From assembly GCA_038049695.1 (NCBI GenBank), contig CP142452.1, forward strand, positions 95,053,501 to 95,117,500: a stretch of DNA of 64,000 nt. The letters are read 5' to 3'. This document shows positions 60,703 through 64,000 of the stretch, piece by piece. The DNA comes from Cinnamomum chago (lineage: Eukaryota; Streptophyta; Magnoliopsida; Laurales; Lauraceae). Each line of letters opens with the position of its first letter. Within the stretch, counting starts at the first letter, position 1. Made by a program: the position numbers and the translations under genes. The notes beneath the pieces were generated by a model. It did no database searches, had not been told where the DNA came from, and saw only the letters and a list, made by a program, of their open reading frames with translations.

Positions 60703-61572
60703 TATTTGATGGATGACTTACAAAACATGGCTATAATTAATTAATCTTTAATCTAAACTCTTCCTTCTCCCCTTTTGTGTTGTATATACTCAACCAAGGG
60801 ACATCATAATACTGGCTCCACGCGTAGGAGCACAAACTTCCCAGTTCCAAAGGAAATATTATAAGCATATCTCCATATCTTGAATGAGAATGGATTGAGC
60901 AATAAAGCCTTGAACAATAATTTATAAAATGCACTAGCGTGGTGTCATGGGAACAACTCACAAATGTCACGAAATTTCGATTCCTTTTGTGTGATGATAG
61001 TGGTTGGAGAATAAGACGGGGGGTGTGCCACACGCAGAAATCACACCAACTTGAGGATTCTGTTCGAGCCTTTCAGCCGGTGGGAAGTTTTTTCTTTTCT
61101 TTTTCTTTTGGTTGTCCATTGACAATATTCGCTGACCTGCATCTGCATGGCATGCATTACTTTGTTCGGTACCCTTGAGTGAAGTTATATTTGCAGTGCA
61201 ACCCACTGAAAGGATGTTAGTAGAGAAAATTTGCCCCTTAGGGCTAACTTCTGTGGAATCAATTGCTGAGCAGAATCTCAGTTTAATAGGAGTGCAGCCC
61301 ACCATCCGATCTCAGTTCAATAGGAGTGCAGCCCACCATCCGAGCACATAATTGAAAACGTGACGACTAGGCACCGATGTGGCATTGATCACATTTCCAT
61401 CATTTGTTCGATCGGATGGTGTTACCCACTCCTCTTGAATTGAAGTTTAGGGTATATCTCCGGACAGTATGAAATTCATCTTGAATGTCGGGATTATCCA
61501 TAGATGGGCCTCATGGTGAAGTTCAGGCATGTATTATACGATCTCGTGTAATAGCTACTATAAGGGATCTTG
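60703..61572. other. Intergenic spacer with a short tandem duplication
   Basis: A 34-bp unit (61275-61308, core AATAGGAGTGCAGCCCACCA) is repeated immediately at 61309-61342 with one change. No gene seen. Confidence 0.6.
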
Positions 61573-63757
61573 AATCTTTTTCTTTTTTTTTTCAGGAAAC
61601 GGTAATTTATATTAAAAGAGGAAAGAAGAAGAACAAGGGGTCAAAGACCCCAAAAAACAGAGAAAAAGAAAGAAGAAAAAGCAGAGAGGAGAGGGAAAAA
61701 CACAGAGGAGCTGCAACCAAAGCCTAAGACTGAAGGGCTTCTTGATCAAAGAGGAGCTACAACCAAAGCCAATGGAAAACCAGCTTTAGGAGAAACAACA
61801 ATTTTCATAGAGGCAAAGAGGGCGCCGAGTTGAGAGCCGATGAAGGGCTTTTTGATCGGTTCAAGGAGAAAAAGATGGCTTCATGAAGGTGATTTTTGAA
61901 GGAGAGGAAGGATGGTCTACAGTCTTCAAAAGTAGCTTTATTCCTAGCCTTCCATATGTGGTAGAGGACAGTGATGAAGATGGCTGCCATGAATTTAAGG
62001 CCGTGGACGTCGTTGCCTGTGGAGAGAAGCGACAAGATTGCTGCTGCAGAGAAATTTGGAGGAATCTGAACTCCTGCTGCATGCAAGAGCCAACACCAGA
62101 TGAAAATTGCTAGATCACATGAGAAAAAAAGGTGGCCCACTGAATCTTTTGCTGCGTGGCATAAACTGCATCTTGAGGCGAGAGAGAAACCAAGGCGCTT
62201 GAGTCTCAATTCAGTAGGTGTTTTGTTGTGCATCAGACACCATCCGAAACAACTAATTTTGTGGGGAGAGATGTCGTTCCAAATTAACTTCGGCCATGGG
62301 AGTGGAACTGCTCTGTGCCTAACTAACTGCTATGCAGAGTGCAGGGAGAGGTTTCCATCAGGGGAGTCTCTCCAGGAAAGGGTGTCCAAAACAGTAGGGC
62401 TAGGGGAGAGGTCTGAAAGAAGAGGCTGAATGTCCTAGTGAATTATTGGAGGAAGAGATGTAAGAATAACCCAAGATCCAGATTGGAAAAGGGATGATAG
62501 TCGTTGGTCCCTGGGGAAGTGCTGAAGAGGGAAGCAGGTAGAAAGGGGGTCGCCTGTTGTCCAGGAGGCGTGACATGCGTTGATGCTTTGGCCATTACCA
62601 AAGATCCAGAAGCTGCCTTGATGAATGAGAGGAGATAGGCGACGAATTTTCCTCCATATACAGAGCCGTGGATTGAGTTTTCTAAGTCACAAATGGGTCT
62701 GAATTGGAAATAACGATGCTTGAACCAAGATGGCCAGAGGGAGTTAAAGGTAGAAGCTTGCCAGCCTAGTTTGATGAAGGAGGCTGAATTGACTTCAGAG
62801 ATTTTCCTGATGCCTAGACCACCTTCAACCTTAGGGAGAGTGACAATATTCCAGCTAACGGAGTGAATTTTCCTGTGGGGAGCATTTTCAGACCAGAGGA
62901 AGAGTCTCATTTTCTTTTCCATTTCATTGCAGATTGATGTAGGAATGGGAATAATGGAAGCAAGGTGAATAATCATACTAGATATGACATGCTTGATAAG
63001 AATTAGACGACCAGCAAAGGAAAGGGTTTTGGCTTTCCAGGCAAATAACTTAGAGTGAACTGCATCCAGGAGGGGAAGAAAATAACCTTTTTTAGGAGTA
63101 CCAAGGCAAATTGGAATGCCCAGGTATTTTAGATGAGTTGAAGCTACCTGGATGCCTAGGATAGAACTAATTCTTCTCTTCCTTCTTGAACTGCATTTAC
63201 CTATGTGCAATTGGCTCTTTTGAAGGTTGAAGAATTGGCCTGTTGCTAGTTGATAAGTCTCCAGAATCTTGGAGGATGAGCACACTCGAGGAGGCCCCTT
63301 TCATGAAGATAAGGATGTCGTCCGCAAGAGTAAGTGGCAAGAGGTGGATGGGATCTTAGATAGAGGGCTAAGTAAACCTTGGTGTTGGACATTTTGAATG
63401 TGGAGGCTCAGGATTTCTTCAGCAAGGATGAAAAGATAGGGGGAAAGAGGATCTCCCTATCTTAGGCCACAAGAGGGGCTGAAAAAACCTTGGGAGATTC
63501 TGTTAATGAGCATTGATCCTTTGGAGATACTGATACACTCTTGGATCAGATAAATCCAAGTATTTGAGAAATGGAAGAATTTAAGGGCTGAAATAAGGAA
63601 AGACCAGTTCAGTTTATCGAAAGCTTTGGAGATATCAAGTTTGAGGCATACTGATCCTTTGTTAATTTTAGAGTTCAATTTTTGGTAGAGCTCAAAAGCC
63701 ATTCCCGAGTGATGCTGTGTGTTCATACTAAATACCTGGGGATCTGGAATGGTAGGC
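61573..63757 (-). mobile_element. 5'-truncated L1-type LINE, minus strand
   Basis: Minus-strand coding relics of a plant L1 reverse transcriptase. Near 63457-63726 is the RT start (KLDISKAFDKLNWSFLISAL). Near 63300-63340 is the catalytic box as LADDILIFMKG, with the usual Tyr of YADD replaced by Leu. At 62443-63285 come the thumb and connection (LKYLGIPICLG, AGRLILIKHVISSM, EGGLGIRKI). At 61805-62233 is a zf-RVT domain (CSLCHAAKDSVGHLFFSCDL). The pieces lie in different frames, and the upstream endonuclease is missing. The 3' end is an A-run (plus-strand T/C tract 61577-61593). Flanks GGGATCTTGAATC (left) and GGGATCTAGATTC (right) look like a degenerate target duplication, which places the truncation near 63757. 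Confidence 0.85.
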
Positions 63758-64000
63758 CTTACGCAGGGGATCTAGATTCCATAGTAAGTAGGCAGCATTT
63801 TCTTCACAAGGGCAAATTCCCGTAAAAAATCTTCCTCATAAAATAATCTACAATGGAGTCCCGAGTAAAGGAAAAAATATGTTTGCCCATGGTTGAGTCA
63901 TTTTAAACTTCCTATTAATGGATTTTCCTACACCATTAATATGAGAAATCACTTTTTTCTTATAATAACATGTTTAATAATAGGTGAAGAATCGGTGAGA
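63758..64000. other. Right edge of window, nothing recognised
   Basis: AT-rich spacer beyond the LINE. Confidence 0.5.

Noticed and set aside
60967-61305. 112-codon minus-strand open frame
   Set aside because: Overlaps the tandem duplication, no domain, no supporting context.

Overview
The window is nuclear DNA of a flowering plant. It has intron-containing genes of plant-only type (NRT1/PTR-family transporters, an h-type thioredoxin), a FAR1-type Mutator-like transposon, plant SINEs and LINEs, many MITEs, and long AT-rich non-coding stretches. The species cannot be told from the sequence; nothing is prokaryotic, organellar or CRISPR-like.

Layout. 1-2650: minus-strand fossil of a gypsy-type transposon accessory gene. 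3221-26329: a tandem pair of NRT1/PTR transporter genes (3418-11530 and 18427-26329, both +). Each has four exons of matching length and a second intron of about 5 kb. A hAT element with a perfect 8-bp target duplication and a small MITE lie between them. A SINE (first gene) and a 5'-truncated RTE LINE (second gene) sit in the big introns. 28164-28910: a compact array of three direct and one inverted copy of a MITE. 31945-33210: a PIF/Harbinger-like element that appears to carry a piece of a host TTC27-like gene. 36557-37465: an apparently intact three-exon thioredoxin h gene. 39584-40444: a solo LTR. 42538-47587: a second, degraded thioredoxin gene whose first intron holds a 3.9-kb non-autonomous Copia-type fossil from the same family as the solo LTR. 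48815-57465: an 8.65-kb Mutator-like element with long terminal inverted repeats and a FAR1/MULE transposase gene, split by a 2.49-kb solo LTR flanked by a 5-bp duplication. 58310-63757: SINEs, a TIR element and a 5'-truncated L1 LINE on the minus strand.

The likely working host genes are the two transporters and the thioredoxin at 36.5 kb. The transporter pair arose by a segmental duplication that included the promoter. The thioredoxin pair is an older duplication in which one copy decayed. Most of the rest is nested mobile DNA. The most unusual items are the TTC27-carrying PIF-like element, the split MULE with a variable-number repeat inside its inverted repeats, the MITE array with a built-in hairpin, and a perfect 21-bp inverted repeat inside the MULE. 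No coherent new multi-gene system was seen.
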